Below, in pieces: positions 38,469 to 47,732 of a DNA stretch of 49,831 nt (position 1 is the first letter of the stretch; the number at the start of each line of letters is the position of its first letter). This DNA is from Paenibacillus sp. MMS18-CY102 (GTDB lineage Bacteria > Bacillota > Bacilli > Paenibacillales > Paenibacillaceae): assembly GCF_009789195.1 (NCBI RefSeq), contig NZ_WSTC01000039.1:1-49831 (forward strand), in the 5' to 3' direction. The position numbers were made by a program, and so were the translations under genes. Under the pieces are notes generated by a model. It worked only from the letters and a program-made list of their open reading frames with translations. It did no database searches and was not told the DNA's origin.

Positions 38469-39392
38469 ATGCCCAAAAAACCGACGCTTCGAGATGTCGC
38501 CAAGGAAGCTGGCGTTTCCGTTGCTACCGCAAGCTATGTACTCAACAAAGTAACGAATCAAACGATCCCAGAGGAAACGAGAAAGCGCGTTTACGCTGCA
38601 GTAGAAAAGCTAAGTTACATTCAAAACCTGACCGCTCGAGCGCTCTCCGTCGGGAAAACGAATTTGCTCGGCATTCTGCTCATTGGCACAGATTCCGATC
38701 TTATTACGAAGCATATTAGCTACGCCAAATTTATCGATCAACTGGAGCGCCTCAGCTTGGAGCGCCAATATCGGCTCTTGGTCGCCCGAATCGATCCTGG
38801 GCAGCCAAACTTCGACCTCGTGCTCGAACGCAAGCTTGACGGGGTGTTCGTCATCGACGCCAGTGCGAACTCCTTCCATGAGGTTGCAAGCAAGTTCACC
38901 TTCGGCACGCCGATTGTGCTCGTGGACGGGTTGATCGATGATCCTTTATTCCGCCACGTCGTACACGATTACAAGCAACTATTCGAAATTGTAAATGGCA
39001 TTTGCAAGGGACAGCCCTACTCCATCGTGCACGAGCATTACCATAACCAAGCGCTCAGCGATTGGCTGCAGCAAGAAAGCGGGTTGCCTTCTAGCCGCAT
39101 ATGGCCTGCTGTCCGGGATATGCAGTCGCTGCGTGCTTTCGCTGCCGCCCATACAAGCCGCCCGCTGCTCGTATTAAACGAATTTTTAGCCTTGCAGTTA
39201 GCTGCGTTTGTAAACCCTGCGGATATGATCGTCGTATGTACTTCGGATTGCCCTGAATATGTCCCTCACGGCGCCCGTGCCATTCGGATGCAACAAAACA
39301 AAGCAGAGCAAGCCTATGAAATGATGAAAGCAATATTGAATGATCCGTTTGCAACTGAGCACAGTGTGCTAATTCCATTCGAGCAATCGTAA
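38469..39392 (+). CDS. LacI-family transcriptional regulator
   Basis: This 307-residue regulator has the LacI helix-turn-helix at the N-terminus (PTLRDVAKEAGVSVATASYV, about 4-23), the hinge KLSYIQNLTARALSVGKT and a periplasmic-binding-protein-like ligand domain. It is somewhat shorter than usual and its C-terminal half is divergent. I chose ATG 38469, 8 nt after GGAGGA; the upstream in-frame ATGs lack such a site. It is divergent from the MFS gene. A sugar ligand is typical for the family but not shown here. Confidence 0.88.
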   Translation: MPKKPTLRDVAKEAGVSVATASYVLNKVTNQTIPEETRKRVYAAVEKLSYIQNLTARALSVGKTNLLGILLIGTDSDLITKHISYAKFIDQLERLSLERQYRLLVARIDPGQPNFDLVLERKLDGVFVIDASANSFHEVASKFTFGTPIVLVDGLIDDPLFRHVVHDYKQLFEIVNGICKGQPYSIVHEHYHNQALSDWLQQESGLPSSRIWPAVRDMQSLRAFAAAHTSRPLLVLNEFLALQLAAFVNPADMIVVCTSDCPEYVPHGARAIRMQQNKAEQAYEMMKAILNDPFATEHSVLIPFEQS

Positions 39393-39426
39393 TGAATCGC
39401 CAATTTGAAGGCACTGCTACCAATCA

Positions 39427-39470
39427 GGTACAACCTCGACGCCAATTCGGCAGAGGTTGTACCTTTTTTT
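39427..39470 (+). terminator. Terminator of the LacI-type gene
   Basis: Eleven-base arms GGTACAACCTC and GAGGTTGTACC enclose 15 nt and are followed by seven T. Confidence 0.93.
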
Positions 39471-39513
39471 GTTCCCATTCGCAGATTCCAACAATGCCAT
39501 AAAGGAGGGTCCC

Positions 39514-40473
39514 ATGAAAGTTGAAACCGTCGGCGCCATTTATCACCCCGGATATCGCCATGCACTTGGATATAATCCGGAAGAAACATTCGGATGGGAT
39601 GCATCCCACCGCTCCCGATACAAGCTCGTGCTTGTGCTCGAGGGGACCGGGCTAATTGCCTACGGCTCCCACACTTATCCGCTCATTTCGCCAGCTATCT
39701 ATTGCTTTAACGAGCTAGAGACCGTTCATTTATCCGCCATTGGGCATTTAGCAGCTTACTCACTCTATTTTCACCCTGGCATTCTGAATGCCAAATTCGA
39801 ATTGAATGGCGATCGGCTATTTTCAGCCGAACAGCCCTTTCCTTCCGATTGGTCTTTATCTGACCAACAGGACCAATGGTGCCTTGAGCCTTTCACTAAT
39901 CGTCACGGCGCTTATTTGGGCTGCATTCCAGTCGACCCGGCAACCGCACGCCACTGCCTATCCATCATGGAAGCAATTAACGTGCAGTTGGCCACCCAAC
40001 CTGATTATCACTGGCCTTGCCGAAGCCGTACTTATCTGCTGGAGCTGTTGTATCTGGCCAGCCGAATGTATCGACAGGTGGACTCCTTTCCCAAGCCGGT
40101 AAACGCCGTGGATGCCCAGATTGCCGAATCAGCGGAAGTGACGGACCGAGTCGATGCCATCATTCGCTTTCTGCATACCCGCTACACCGAGAAGATTCGG
40201 ATCGACGATTTGGCACGCAATTTTCATACGAACAAAACGACGCTTAACCAACAATTCAAACGCCGCACAGGATCAACTGTCATCGCGTATCTGAATCAAG
40301 TTCGCATGCAGATGGCAGGCTCAATGCTGCGCAATACGCTGCTTCCCAAGGACGAGATTATGCAACGCATCGGCATTCGCGATCCTGCGCATTTTTTGCG
40401 CAATTTTCGCAAATTTGCTGGCTACACGCCAACGGAATACCGTAACCAATTTTGCTGGATGCTCAAAAACTAG
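39514..40473 (+). CDS. AraC-family transcriptional regulator
   Basis: This 319-residue protein has an N-terminal sensing domain (about 1-190), which looks like a cupin-type fold, and a C-terminal AraC double helix-turn-helix (about 215-315, with EKIRIDDLARNFHTNKTTLNQQFKR and the second motif near LPKDEIMQRIGIRDPAHFLRNF). AAGGAGG lies upstream of the chosen ATG. The following gene, a lipoprotein esterase, is on the same strand and could be its target. Confidence 0.87.
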   Translation: MKVETVGAIYHPGYRHALGYNPEETFGWDASHRSRYKLVLVLEGTGLIAYGSHTYPLISPAIYCFNELETVHLSAIGHLAAYSLYFHPGILNAKFELNGDRLFSAEQPFPSDWSLSDQQDQWCLEPFTNRHGAYLGCIPVDPATARHCLSIMEAINVQLATQPDYHWPCRSRTYLLELLYLASRMYRQVDSFPKPVNAVDAQIAESAEVTDRVDAIIRFLHTRYTEKIRIDDLARNFHTNKTTLNQQFKRRTGSTVIAYLNQVRMQMAGSMLRNTLLPKDEIMQRIGIRDPAHFLRNFRKFAGYTPTEYRNQFCWMLKN

Positions 40474-40597
40474 CGAAGGCGGCCAACGCTTTCGATTTGC
40501 ATCGTTTCCTTTCCGATTTGCAATATTCGCACCCTCGTTTCTTTTCTATGATGAATAGTAGCCTTACCTACACTCATGAATAGAAAAGGGGTTTCCA

Positions 40598-41569
40598 ATG
40601 AAACGCAAACAGCTAACTTTCGTTTCCGCGGCTTTGCTTGCCTCGGCGCTCCTCCTTCAAGCATGCGGCGCTTCAACAACTGGGGGGAAAACGAATGACG
40701 CCACGCCGCCGCAAACAACTGCAACGCCTGCCTCCTCCACAGCCGATTCCGCTGGCACGGAGATCGCTGGTTTGCCGGAAAGCGCCAAACTGATCTCGAA
40801 GGCGGCAAGCGTGTACCGCATCCTGTTTGATAGCCCTGCACTCGGCAAGGAGGTTCGATTCAATGTATATTTGCCGCCGGGTTATGATGCAACGAAGCAC
40901 TATCCAACGCTCTACATGCTGCATCCGCTTAATGGCTCGGAGAACTCCGTCCTATCGTCAGTGGGCCTGTCGGCTGCAGCTGACAAGCTAATCGGCGAGG
41001 GTAAAATTCAACCGCTCCTCATCGTTGCGCCGTTATTAGAAAGCAGCTATGGCCTCAATCTGACCGAGGAGGATGCAAAAACCTGCTCTTCGTGCACGAT
41101 TGGCAATTACGAGGATTATTTGATAAAAGACTTAATCCCTTACGTTGACAGCCATTTCGGCACCATCGCAGACAAGAGCGGCCGTTATATCGGCGGTTTC
41201 TCTGGCGGAGGCCTCGCAGCGCTGCACGCTGCCTTCACGCACTCGGACCTGTTCAGTAAAGCCGGAGGCCATAGCGCTTCGCTCTATCTCGATGCTTGGC
41301 CGGACCTCTATTCCACGCCTGAGCTTCGGAACCAAAGAGACCCGCTCGTCTTAGCCGAGAACGCCGATCTGGCCGGCTTATCCATCTACTTGGATTGTGG
41401 CGATCAAGACCCTTACCGGTTTTATGAGGGAGCGGAGAAGCTGAATCAGTTGCTGCTCAAGAAACAGGCCAAATCCGAGTATCACCATTCGCCAGGCGCC
41501 CACGATGAGGCCTATTGGGATCCAAATTCGGAAAACTACTTGCTGTTCTATGCTGGACTAGCCTCTTAA
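40598..41569 (+). CDS. Lipoprotein esterase (esterase D/feruloyl-esterase-like alpha/beta hydrolase)
   Basis: This 323-residue lipoprotein has a lipobox LLQAC (Cys23), a Thr/Ala-rich linker (about 25-55) and an alpha/beta-hydrolase domain of the PF00756 type. The nucleophile is Ser202 in GGFSGGGLAAL; the acid and base candidates are in LDCGDQDPY and SPGAHDEAYW. Relatives include feruloyl esterase, esterase D and mycolyltransferase-like proteins. It should act outside the cell, on an ester such as an acyl group on a polysaccharide or a siderophore. AAGGGG precedes the ATG. A strong terminator follows. Confidence 0.88.
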   Translation: MKRKQLTFVSAALLASALLLQACGASTTGGKTNDATPPQTTATPASSTADSAGTEIAGLPESAKLISKAASVYRILFDSPALGKEVRFNVYLPPGYDATKHYPTLYMLHPLNGSENSVLSSVGLSAAADKLIGEGKIQPLLIVAPLLESSYGLNLTEEDAKTCSSCTIGNYEDYLIKDLIPYVDSHFGTIADKSGRYIGGFSGGGLAALHAAFTHSDLFSKAGGHSASLYLDAWPDLYSTPELRNQRDPLVLAENADLAGLSIYLDCGDQDPYRFYEGAEKLNQLLLKKQAKSEYHHSPGAHDEAYWDPNSENYLLFYAGLAS

Positions 41570-41579
41570 ACGAAATCAA

Positions 41580-41621
41580 GGGATGTCCCCAAAGCCTCGA
41601 CGGCTGGGGACATCCCTGTTT
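41580..41621 (+). terminator. Terminator of the esterase gene
   Basis: Eleven-base arms GGGATGTCCCC and GGGGACATCCC enclose 15 nt and are followed by TGTTTTG. The chemoreceptor gene converges from the other side. Confidence 0.88.
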
Positions 41622-41664
41622 TGTACTGCAAATTAAAGCGGCTTTGGAGCGTGCAACAGCTTGC

Positions 41665-43746
41665 TCATTTATCAATAGCTTCCGTAAACCCATCCGTATT
41701 TCCTTCCACGCTCTCCCCTGTGCCCTCGCCTTCCTTCGTCCCGAATTGCGCCAGCACCTCGAGCAACTGGCTAGACAATGAGTCCAGCTCATCGGACAAC
41801 GTGACGAGCTTCACACTAACATCCATCTGGCTGGTGGTGAGCGTAGCAACCTCTTCTGAGGACGCTGCTGACTGCTGCGACACTGCACTGACATTCTCAA
41901 TGGATGCGATAAGCGTGTTTTGCGATTCGTCTAGTTCCACAATCGATGAAGTCGATTGCGCAAGCTCATGCACGAACAGCCCCATTTGGTTTTTCACTTC
42001 CCCGAACAGAACGGCCGCTTCCTTCACTGCTGTATTTTGCTCTTTCAACAGCGGTGAAATCGTCCCTAGCTCGCCGACCGTACTGTCGATGCCATGCTGA
42101 ATTTCCTCCGTCATCTGCTGTACCACGCCGATCGAATCTTTGGATTGTTCCGCGAGTTTACGAATTTCCTCTGCGACCACCGCGAAGCTTTTGCCGAATG
42201 CTCCAGCGCGCGCTGCTTCAATTGATGCGTTCAAGGAAAGAATATTCGTTCGTTTCGAAATATCGTGCATCAAAGCCATAATCGTTCGAATCGAACCTGC
42301 ACTCTCTTTCAGGTTGCCGATCCGCTCTACCAACGATCGCGATAGCCGTTCCGTCTCATCCGTCATATCAATCAACTCAACCATGTACGTGGAGCCCTGC
42401 TCACTATATGTGCGGACACCTTCAGCCGTCGACTCAAGGCGTGTATTCGTTGCGGTTACAGCGTTCATTTTGCCGCCGATCGCTTGCGTCAACAGAATGC
42501 CGCGCTCCGCTTCCTCTGCGAGGTTCATCGCGCCTTCCGCAATCATGCCCGTCACTTGTGCGATTTCGCCAGCCGAAGCCGCCGTTTCTGTCGATACCCG
42601 CTTCAATTCCTTCGCAGATAGGACGAGCTGCTGCGCTGACTCATTCGAGCGCGCGACAAGCAGGCCGATTTGCTCCATCATCCGGTTAAAGTGCCTCGCA
42701 AGCCGCGCAATTTCGCTCGGTCCCCTCAGGTCCATCCGTACAGACAAATCCCCATTCTCGCCCTTCTCCATAAGCCCGCATAGCTTCGCGAGCGGGCGGC
42801 CGACTTTACGGGCGATCAAATAACCCATCACAAGCGCGGAGACAGCTGCCGCTACAACCATCCACATCGTCAGCTCCAAGATGCGCCCGGAATCCCGAAC
42901 GAGGTCATTGACAGGCAGCGTTCCAACCATATGCCATGGCGTTGCCTTTGACGGCTGCTCCAAAGAAAGCGTTTCTGCTTCATCTATAGCTGGAACCGCT
43001 TTTCCAATAAGTTCGGATGCGGCTGCATAAACGATCTTATTGTCTCCGTCTACAACCATCAGCTGGCCGTTATCGCCAATTTTTGAGGTTGCAAATACAT
43101 CGGTTAACAATTGGCTTTTCAGCTCAATGACTAGCAAAAACTCTGCTTCCGGGTTTTTCAAGTTTTTAAGCAATCGCCCGATGGTAATCGTAGGCTCCGG
43201 CGCATAGCCGAACAACCCCTTTTCCAACGTTGGCACGAAAATAGGCTCTCCTTTTGCATCAACCATTTGTTGGAGCCACGGCTTATTAGCCTCCGTAATC
43301 TCAAGCGCGTTAGCGCCGCTTGATGCTAATGCTTTCGAATTATCAAAACTGCGTGGCACAAGCCGAAGCGCCACTAGATTCGGTTCAGATGAAACAACGC
43401 CGTCTAAGCGGTTGCGAATGGCATCCTGCACCGTTTGTTTTTTGCCCACATCAGCGTTAGCGTCCATATGTATAACAAGCTGTTCACGGAGCAAGGTATC
43501 CACGAGAAACTGCCGGGATAACCCTGCATAGGTGGACATCAGAAAATCCAGTTTGTCCGTTGCCTGCGTCAACGTTTCCTGCGATGCCTGTGATACTTTA
43601 TCCTTCAAAATTGATTTGGACATCGCATAAGAGGCGTAACCAAGAATAGAGACAAGAGCAACAATTCCTGCGAATGTGATGCCGAATAATTGCAGGCCTA
43701 ACGATTTGCGCGAGCGGACTACGGATTGGCTTAACCGACTAATCAT
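41665..43746 (-). CDS. Methyl-accepting chemotaxis protein
   Basis: This 693-residue chemoreceptor has TM1 (about 18-38), an extracytoplasmic dCache-like sensor domain (about 40-290), TM2 (about 293-315), a HAMP domain (about 315-370) and a long cytoplasmic signalling coiled coil. The tip sequence is [20 protein letters not shown], preceded by [27 protein letters not shown]. It would signal to CheA through CheW. It lies beside the maltodextrin genes, so the ligand might be a starch fragment, but this is only proximity. AAGGGGGA lies before the ATG. Confidence 0.93.
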   Translation of the reverse strand: MISRLSQSVVRSRKSLGLQLFGITFAGIVALVSILGYASYAMSKSILKDKVSQASQETLTQATDKLDFLMSTYAGLSRQFLVDTLLREQLVIHMDANADVGKKQTVQDAIRNRLDGVVSSEPNLVALRLVPRSFDNSKALASSGANALEITEANKPWLQQMVDAKGEPIFVPTLEKGLFGYAPEPTITIGRLLKNLKNPEAEFLLVIELKSQLLTDVFATSKIGDNGQLMVVDGDNKIVYAAASELIGKAVPAIDEAETLSLEQPSKATPWHMVGTLPVNDLVRDSGRILELTMWMVVAAAVSALVMGYLIARKVGRPLAKLCGLMEKGENGDLSVRMDLRGPSEIARLARHFNRMMEQIGLLVARSNESAQQLVLSAKELKRVSTETAASAGEIAQVTGMIAEGAMNLAEEAERGILLTQAIGGKMNAVTATNTRLESTAEGVRTYSEQGSTYMVELIDMTDETERLSRSLVERIGNLKESAGSIRTIMALMHDISKRTNILSLNASIEAARAGAFGKSFAVVAEEIRKLAEQSKDSIGVVQQMTEEIQHGIDSTVGELGTISPLLKEQNTAVKEAAVLFGEVKNQMGLFVHELAQSTSSIVELDESQNTLIASIENVSAVSQQSAASSEEVATLTTSQMDVSVKLVTLSDELDSLSSQLLEVLAQFGTKEGEGTGESVEGNTDGFTEAIDK

Positions 43747-43783
43747 ATTGATATCCCCCTTCGTAAGTCATTCCCAAGATGAG

Positions 43784-43820
43784 AAGAAAAAGGCCGGAAC
43801 CCAAAGCTAGGAATCCGGCC
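43784..43820 (-). terminator. Terminator of the maltodextrin operon
   Basis: Seven-base arms GGCCGGA and TCCGGCC, with a loop of about 15 nt, are followed on the minus strand by TTTTTCTTC. It lies just after the amylase stop at 43827. Confidence 0.88.
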
Positions 43821-43826
43821 TTCTCC

Positions 43827-45506
43827 TTATTGCAAAATAACAGTGCTGTATGGCGGCAGCTCCAGCTGTCCTTCTTGCAGGGCAATGCCATCGGCAACAC
43901 TTTGGAAACGTACCTTCGTAAATGGCACCTTCCCATTAGCGTTCAAATCAATGGCCTGCTTGCTTCCCGTCAAATTATGGACAACCAGCAATGTCGTATT
44001 GCCGCTAATCCGCGCATATGCGAGCACACCGGCTTTCTCTATCTCGAATGATGCGATTCCTCCATCACCTAGCGCAGGCTCTTCATAACGCCACGAGATT
44101 AATTTCTTATAGAAATTAAACATAGAATCGGGGTCCTTCAGTTGCTCCGCAACGGACACCGTCTTCTCATTGCTCGATGCTGCTTCCCATGTAGCTTGCC
44201 CATCGGATTTATGGTCTGCTGCCCAAATCATCGGCTCACGAAGCCGTTCATCCGGCTTCGCGCCCTCCATGCCGATCTCCTCCCCATAATAGAGGAATGG
44301 GTTGCCCGGCATCGTCAGCAATAGGGCTGCAGCCATACGGGCATGATTCGGATCGCCGCCCATCTCGCTCATCACGCGGTTTCCATCGTGATTCGATAGG
44401 AATGGCGCATCGACGAATGCCCCTCCCGATTGCTTGCTGAAGTAGCTATACATCCGATTGAGCGTTGATCCAACGGCATTTGCCTGTTCATTTTTCGCAG
44501 AATCGAGCATGAGTTTGCTCAGATCGAAGTCGAAGCCCGAGTTAAGTGCATGATCAAGGAACGGCCCAACTACGGACATCGCATCCCAAACTTCGCCAAT
44601 CAGATAAGCATCCTTATTTACGCTGTCCATGCCTTGGCGGAATTCCTGCCACCATGCTTTGTTCTTCATCGGTGTCTGGGGATCGTCCACGGAAGACTGG
44701 AAATCTTCATAAATATGCTTAGCTGCATCCAAGCGCAAGCCGTCCATGCCGAGCTTGAGCCAGAACTGCCCGACTTTCACTAGCTCTTGCCGCACTTCTG
44801 GATTATCGAAGTTCAGGTCAGGCATGCTCTCCGAGAATACGCCCAAGTAGTGGGAATTGCCCGCAGGGTGAAACGAAGTCGGCCCCAAAGCGCCTACGGT
44901 ATTCGTGCTAATCCCTTTATCTTCGGCCCATGTGTACCAGTCCCGATATTTGCTATCCTTGCCCTTCGCAGAATCAAGGAACCAAGGATGCTTGCTGCTC
45001 GTATGGTTCACGACCAAATCCATAATGACTTTAATGCCCCGTTTATGCGCCTCATCCAGCAATCGCTTAACATCGTCCAGCGTGCCATAATCCGGATTTA
45101 CCGCGTAATGGTCAGTGACATCGTAGCCATGGTAGGACGGGGACGGGTTGATTGGCATGAGCCAAATCCCCTTGATCCCCAGTTGCTGCAAATAGTCGAG
45201 CTTATTCGTAACGCCTGCTAAGTCGCCGATGCCGTCTCCATTCGAATCATTAAACGACCGAACGAAAAGTTCATACCAGACACCGCTGCTTTTGCCCATC
45301 GGAGCAATTGGATCGGTGAATGTGTAGCCATCCGTTTCCTTAGCCGCAACTGCATTGCCAGCTTCCGTCTTAGGTGCCGCCGCCTGCTCCTGCTGGCCCT
45401 GCGCCCCGTTGCCTGAACATCCAGATAACATGAGCGCAGATGCCGACAGCAATGCGAGCGATAGGCCAGCAAGACGCCCTGCCCGTTTCGAGGAACGGTT
45501 CCTCAT
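43827..45506 (-). CDS. Lipoprotein alpha-amylase (GH13)
   Basis: This 559-residue enzyme carries a lipobox LMLSGC with Cys30, so it is tethered to the outer face of the membrane. The GH13 barrel follows, with catalytic residues Asp260 (GLRLDAAKH), Glu305 (LIGEVWDA) and Asp374 (SNHDGNR). The family usually cuts starch or maltodextrins. It is the last gene of the operon after the importer subunits, overlapping the MalG-like gene by 4 nt. It resembles lipoprotein amylases that feed a maltodextrin importer, such as AmyX/AmyA-like enzymes of Bacillales, but the exact product is not known. Confidence 0.92.
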   Translation of the reverse strand: MRNRSSKRAGRLAGLSLALLSASALMLSGCSGNGAQGQQEQAAAPKTEAGNAVAAKETDGYTFTDPIAPMGKSSGVWYELFVRSFNDSNGDGIGDLAGVTNKLDYLQQLGIKGIWLMPINPSPSYHGYDVTDHYAVNPDYGTLDDVKRLLDEAHKRGIKVIMDLVVNHTSSKHPWFLDSAKGKDSKYRDWYTWAEDKGISTNTVGALGPTSFHPAGNSHYLGVFSESMPDLNFDNPEVRQELVKVGQFWLKLGMDGLRLDAAKHIYEDFQSSVDDPQTPMKNKAWWQEFRQGMDSVNKDAYLIGEVWDAMSVVGPFLDHALNSGFDFDLSKLMLDSAKNEQANAVGSTLNRMYSYFSKQSGGAFVDAPFLSNHDGNRVMSEMGGDPNHARMAAALLLTMPGNPFLYYGEEIGMEGAKPDERLREPMIWAADHKSDGQATWEAASSNEKTVSVAEQLKDPDSMFNFYKKLISWRYEEPALGDGGIASFEIEKAGVLAYARISGNTTLLVVHNLTGSKQAIDLNANGKVPFTKVRFQSVADGIALQEGQLELPPYSTVILQ

Positions 45507-46339
45507 CCTTTTTCCGCCCCTGCCGTAAGCCCTTCTACTAACATGCGTTGGAAAATGATGAAAATAAGAACGACTGGAATGGAAACGAGTACCGAACCTG
45601 CCGCGAACACAGTAAATTGCGTTGATGTTTGCGTATTAACTAAGTTAAACAACCCGACTGCAAGCGTCTGCTTGTCTTCCGTACGAAGAATCGTTTGGGC
45701 GAAAATGAATTCGCTGAACGTACCAGCAAATGACGTAACCGCCATATACACGATCAGCGGACGGGACAATGGCAGCAAGATACGGAAGAAGACGCCCCAG
45801 TTGCTTGCACCATCGATAATCGCTGCTTCTTCAAGGCTTTTTGGAATCGTATCAAAGTATCCCTTAACCAACAGGTAACCTACTGCTGCACCAGCCGAAG
45901 ACACCATGATGAGTGCCGTATGCGTATTAAGCAGCTTCATGTTGTTCAAGAGTACAAACACTGCCATCAAGCTTAAGAAGGAAGGGAACAGCCCGATAAC
46001 GAACAAGCCGCTCATAATCGTCTTGCGTGTTTTGAACCGGAAACGTGAAAACGCATATCCTGTGAGCAACTGGAAGATAACGCTGAGCACCATCGTAATG
46101 ATGGAAATTTTCAGTGAGTTAATATACCAAGTGCCGAACGATAACGTCGTGAATAGCTCTCGGTAATGCTCCAATGTCCATTTTTGCGGGAGCAGCGTTT
46201 CACTAAATAGCGAGGTCCCCTCCCGGAACGAGGAGAAGACGATCCACAAAGCCGGATAAATCGTAACGACTGCAATTAGAATCAGCAGTACATAGCTGAT
46301 CGCCAGCCACATTTTTTGGCGAAGTCGGTAAATATTCAT
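45503..46339 (-). CDS. malG: Maltodextrin ABC transporter permease, MalG/MdxG-like
   Basis: This 278-residue permease has six membrane segments and an EAA loop EAAIIDGASNWGVFFRILLPLS. It overlaps the MalF-like gene upstream and the amylase gene downstream by 4 nt each, so the operon is tightly coupled. GGAGG lies before the ATG. The C-terminus MLVEGLTAGAEKG is typical of MalG-type proteins. The ATPase is encoded elsewhere. Confidence 0.93.
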   Translation of the reverse strand: MNIYRLRQKMWLAISYVLLILIAVVTIYPALWIVFSSFREGTSLFSETLLPQKWTLEHYRELFTTLSFGTWYINSLKISIITMVLSVIFQLLTGYAFSRFRFKTRKTIMSGLFVIGLFPSFLSLMAVFVLLNNMKLLNTHTALIMVSSAGAAVGYLLVKGYFDTIPKSLEEAAIIDGASNWGVFFRILLPLSRPLIVYMAVTSFAGTFSEFIFAQTILRTEDKQTLAVGLFNLVNTQTSTQFTVFAAGSVLVSIPVVLIFIIFQRMLVEGLTAGAEKG

Positions 46340-47646
46340 CGCAGGTTATCCTCCTCTCTGAACGATCGAGTGCGCCGGAAACTAAAGTTAGCGAACACCG
46401 CGATAATAATAAACAGGAAGATACTGACGACTGCCGCAAAATTGTATCTGCCATTCGTTATAGAAAGGCTATACAGCCACGTAATCAAAATATCGGTATG
46501 TCCCGCAAACTGGTATTCACTATTAGTCGGTCCACCACTGGACAGCAAGTAAATAACGTTGAAGTTATTAATGTTTCCTACGAATTGGCCGATAAAGATT
46601 GGCGCAAGGGAGAACATAACGCTCGGGAACGTAATCTTTCTAAACTTATAATAAGCCGAAGCTCCATCAACTTCCGCCGCTTCATACAAATCGCGTGGAA
46701 TCGTCGTCAAAATGCCAATGATAAGCAACATCGAAGCTGGGTAGCCCAACCAGACGTTAACCATTATAATCGTTGCTTTTGCCCAAGTCGGATCAGACAG
46801 CCATTCCGGACCTACAATGCCTAACTTTAACAACATTGTATTGATTGGCCCAAATTGTGCGTTGAACAGGTTTCTCATGATCAAAAGCGACAAGAATGCA
46901 GGAATCGCGTATGGAATCATATAAATAGCACGGAAAACCGATTTGAAACGAATGCCTTTCTGTTGAACAAGCAATGCAACGGCAAACCCGCCGAAGAAGG
47001 TCGTGAAGGTTGCGAGTACTGCCCAAACCATCGTCCAAGTGAATACGCCTATAAAGGTATGCGCCCATTGGCTTAATCCTAGCAAATCCTTAAATGCGCG
47101 GAGCCCTTGCCAGTCAACGAGATTCCCTGGCGGTTCATGCGTGTTGTTGTAGTTCGTAAAAGCAATCAGAATTGAGAAAATAATTGGCAATATCGTAAAG
47201 AAGAAAACGAAAACGAGTGGAATCGTAATAACTAACTGTGGAAACTTCTTGTCCAAAATAAACAGGAATGTTTCACGGATTGTATTGAGCTTCTTTCCTT
47301 CTTCGCGCAGCTTCCCTCCGGAATATGCATCACGTATGTTGTTAATGAAGAGGTAAATGACCAGCAGCACGACGAAGATCGTAATCAACCCTTCGATCAT
47401 TAAAAAGATGGAATGGTCTCCCGGTACCCTTTGTGTGAGTCTCCCAACTTTTTCCATGTGTTGCTTCGTTTCGCCGAGCGTTGCAATGCCCCATAGCGCA
47501 TGGCCAAGATTGTTAATCGCGTAATAAATTGCCGCAGCGTAGACAACGATGAAAGATATGCCTTTCGCATATTGGCGGTTATAAAGTTGGCCAAGGCCCA
47601 TAAATACAGCAGAAAGCACTGCTGCCGTCGTCCGATGCTGACGCAA
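46336..47646 (-). CDS. malF: Maltodextrin ABC transporter permease, MalF/MdxF-like
   Basis: This 436-residue permease starts at TTG 47646, with GGAGAG 7-8 nt upstream. It has eight membrane segments; the two near the N-terminus and the loop after them are typical of Bacillus MdxF. The EAA loop is EAAEVDGASAYYKFRKITFPSV. Its stop overlaps the MalG-like start in an ATGA arrangement. It lies 86 nt after the binding-protein gene, with a hairpin between. Confidence 0.93.
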   Translation of the reverse strand: MRQHRTTAAVLSAVFMGLGQLYNRQYAKGISFIVVYAAAIYYAINNLGHALWGIATLGETKQHMEKVGRLTQRVPGDHSIFLMIEGLITIFVVLLVIYLFINNIRDAYSGGKLREEGKKLNTIRETFLFILDKKFPQLVITIPLVFVFFFTILPIIFSILIAFTNYNNTHEPPGNLVDWQGLRAFKDLLGLSQWAHTFIGVFTWTMVWAVLATFTTFFGGFAVALLVQQKGIRFKSVFRAIYMIPYAIPAFLSLLIMRNLFNAQFGPINTMLLKLGIVGPEWLSDPTWAKATIIMVNVWLGYPASMLLIIGILTTIPRDLYEAAEVDGASAYYKFRKITFPSVMFSLAPIFIGQFVGNINNFNVIYLLSSGGPTNSEYQFAGHTDILITWLYSLSITNGRYNFAAVVSIFLFIIIAVFANFSFRRTRSFREEDNLR

Positions 47647-47670
47647 ATTCAGACTCTCCTCTCATTAGAG

Positions 47671-47700
47671 AATCACCCGTAACCTCGATTACGGGTGATT
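47671..47700 (-). terminator. Hairpin between the binding-protein gene and malF
   Basis: Twelve-base arms AATCACCCGTAA and TTACGGGTGATT enclose 6 nt. No T run follows on the minus strand, so it is more likely an mRNA-stabilising or attenuating hairpin that lets the binding protein be made in excess. Confidence 0.7.
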
Positions 47701-47732
47701 GCCTATTAAACATTATCAGGAAAAGTTCCCTC

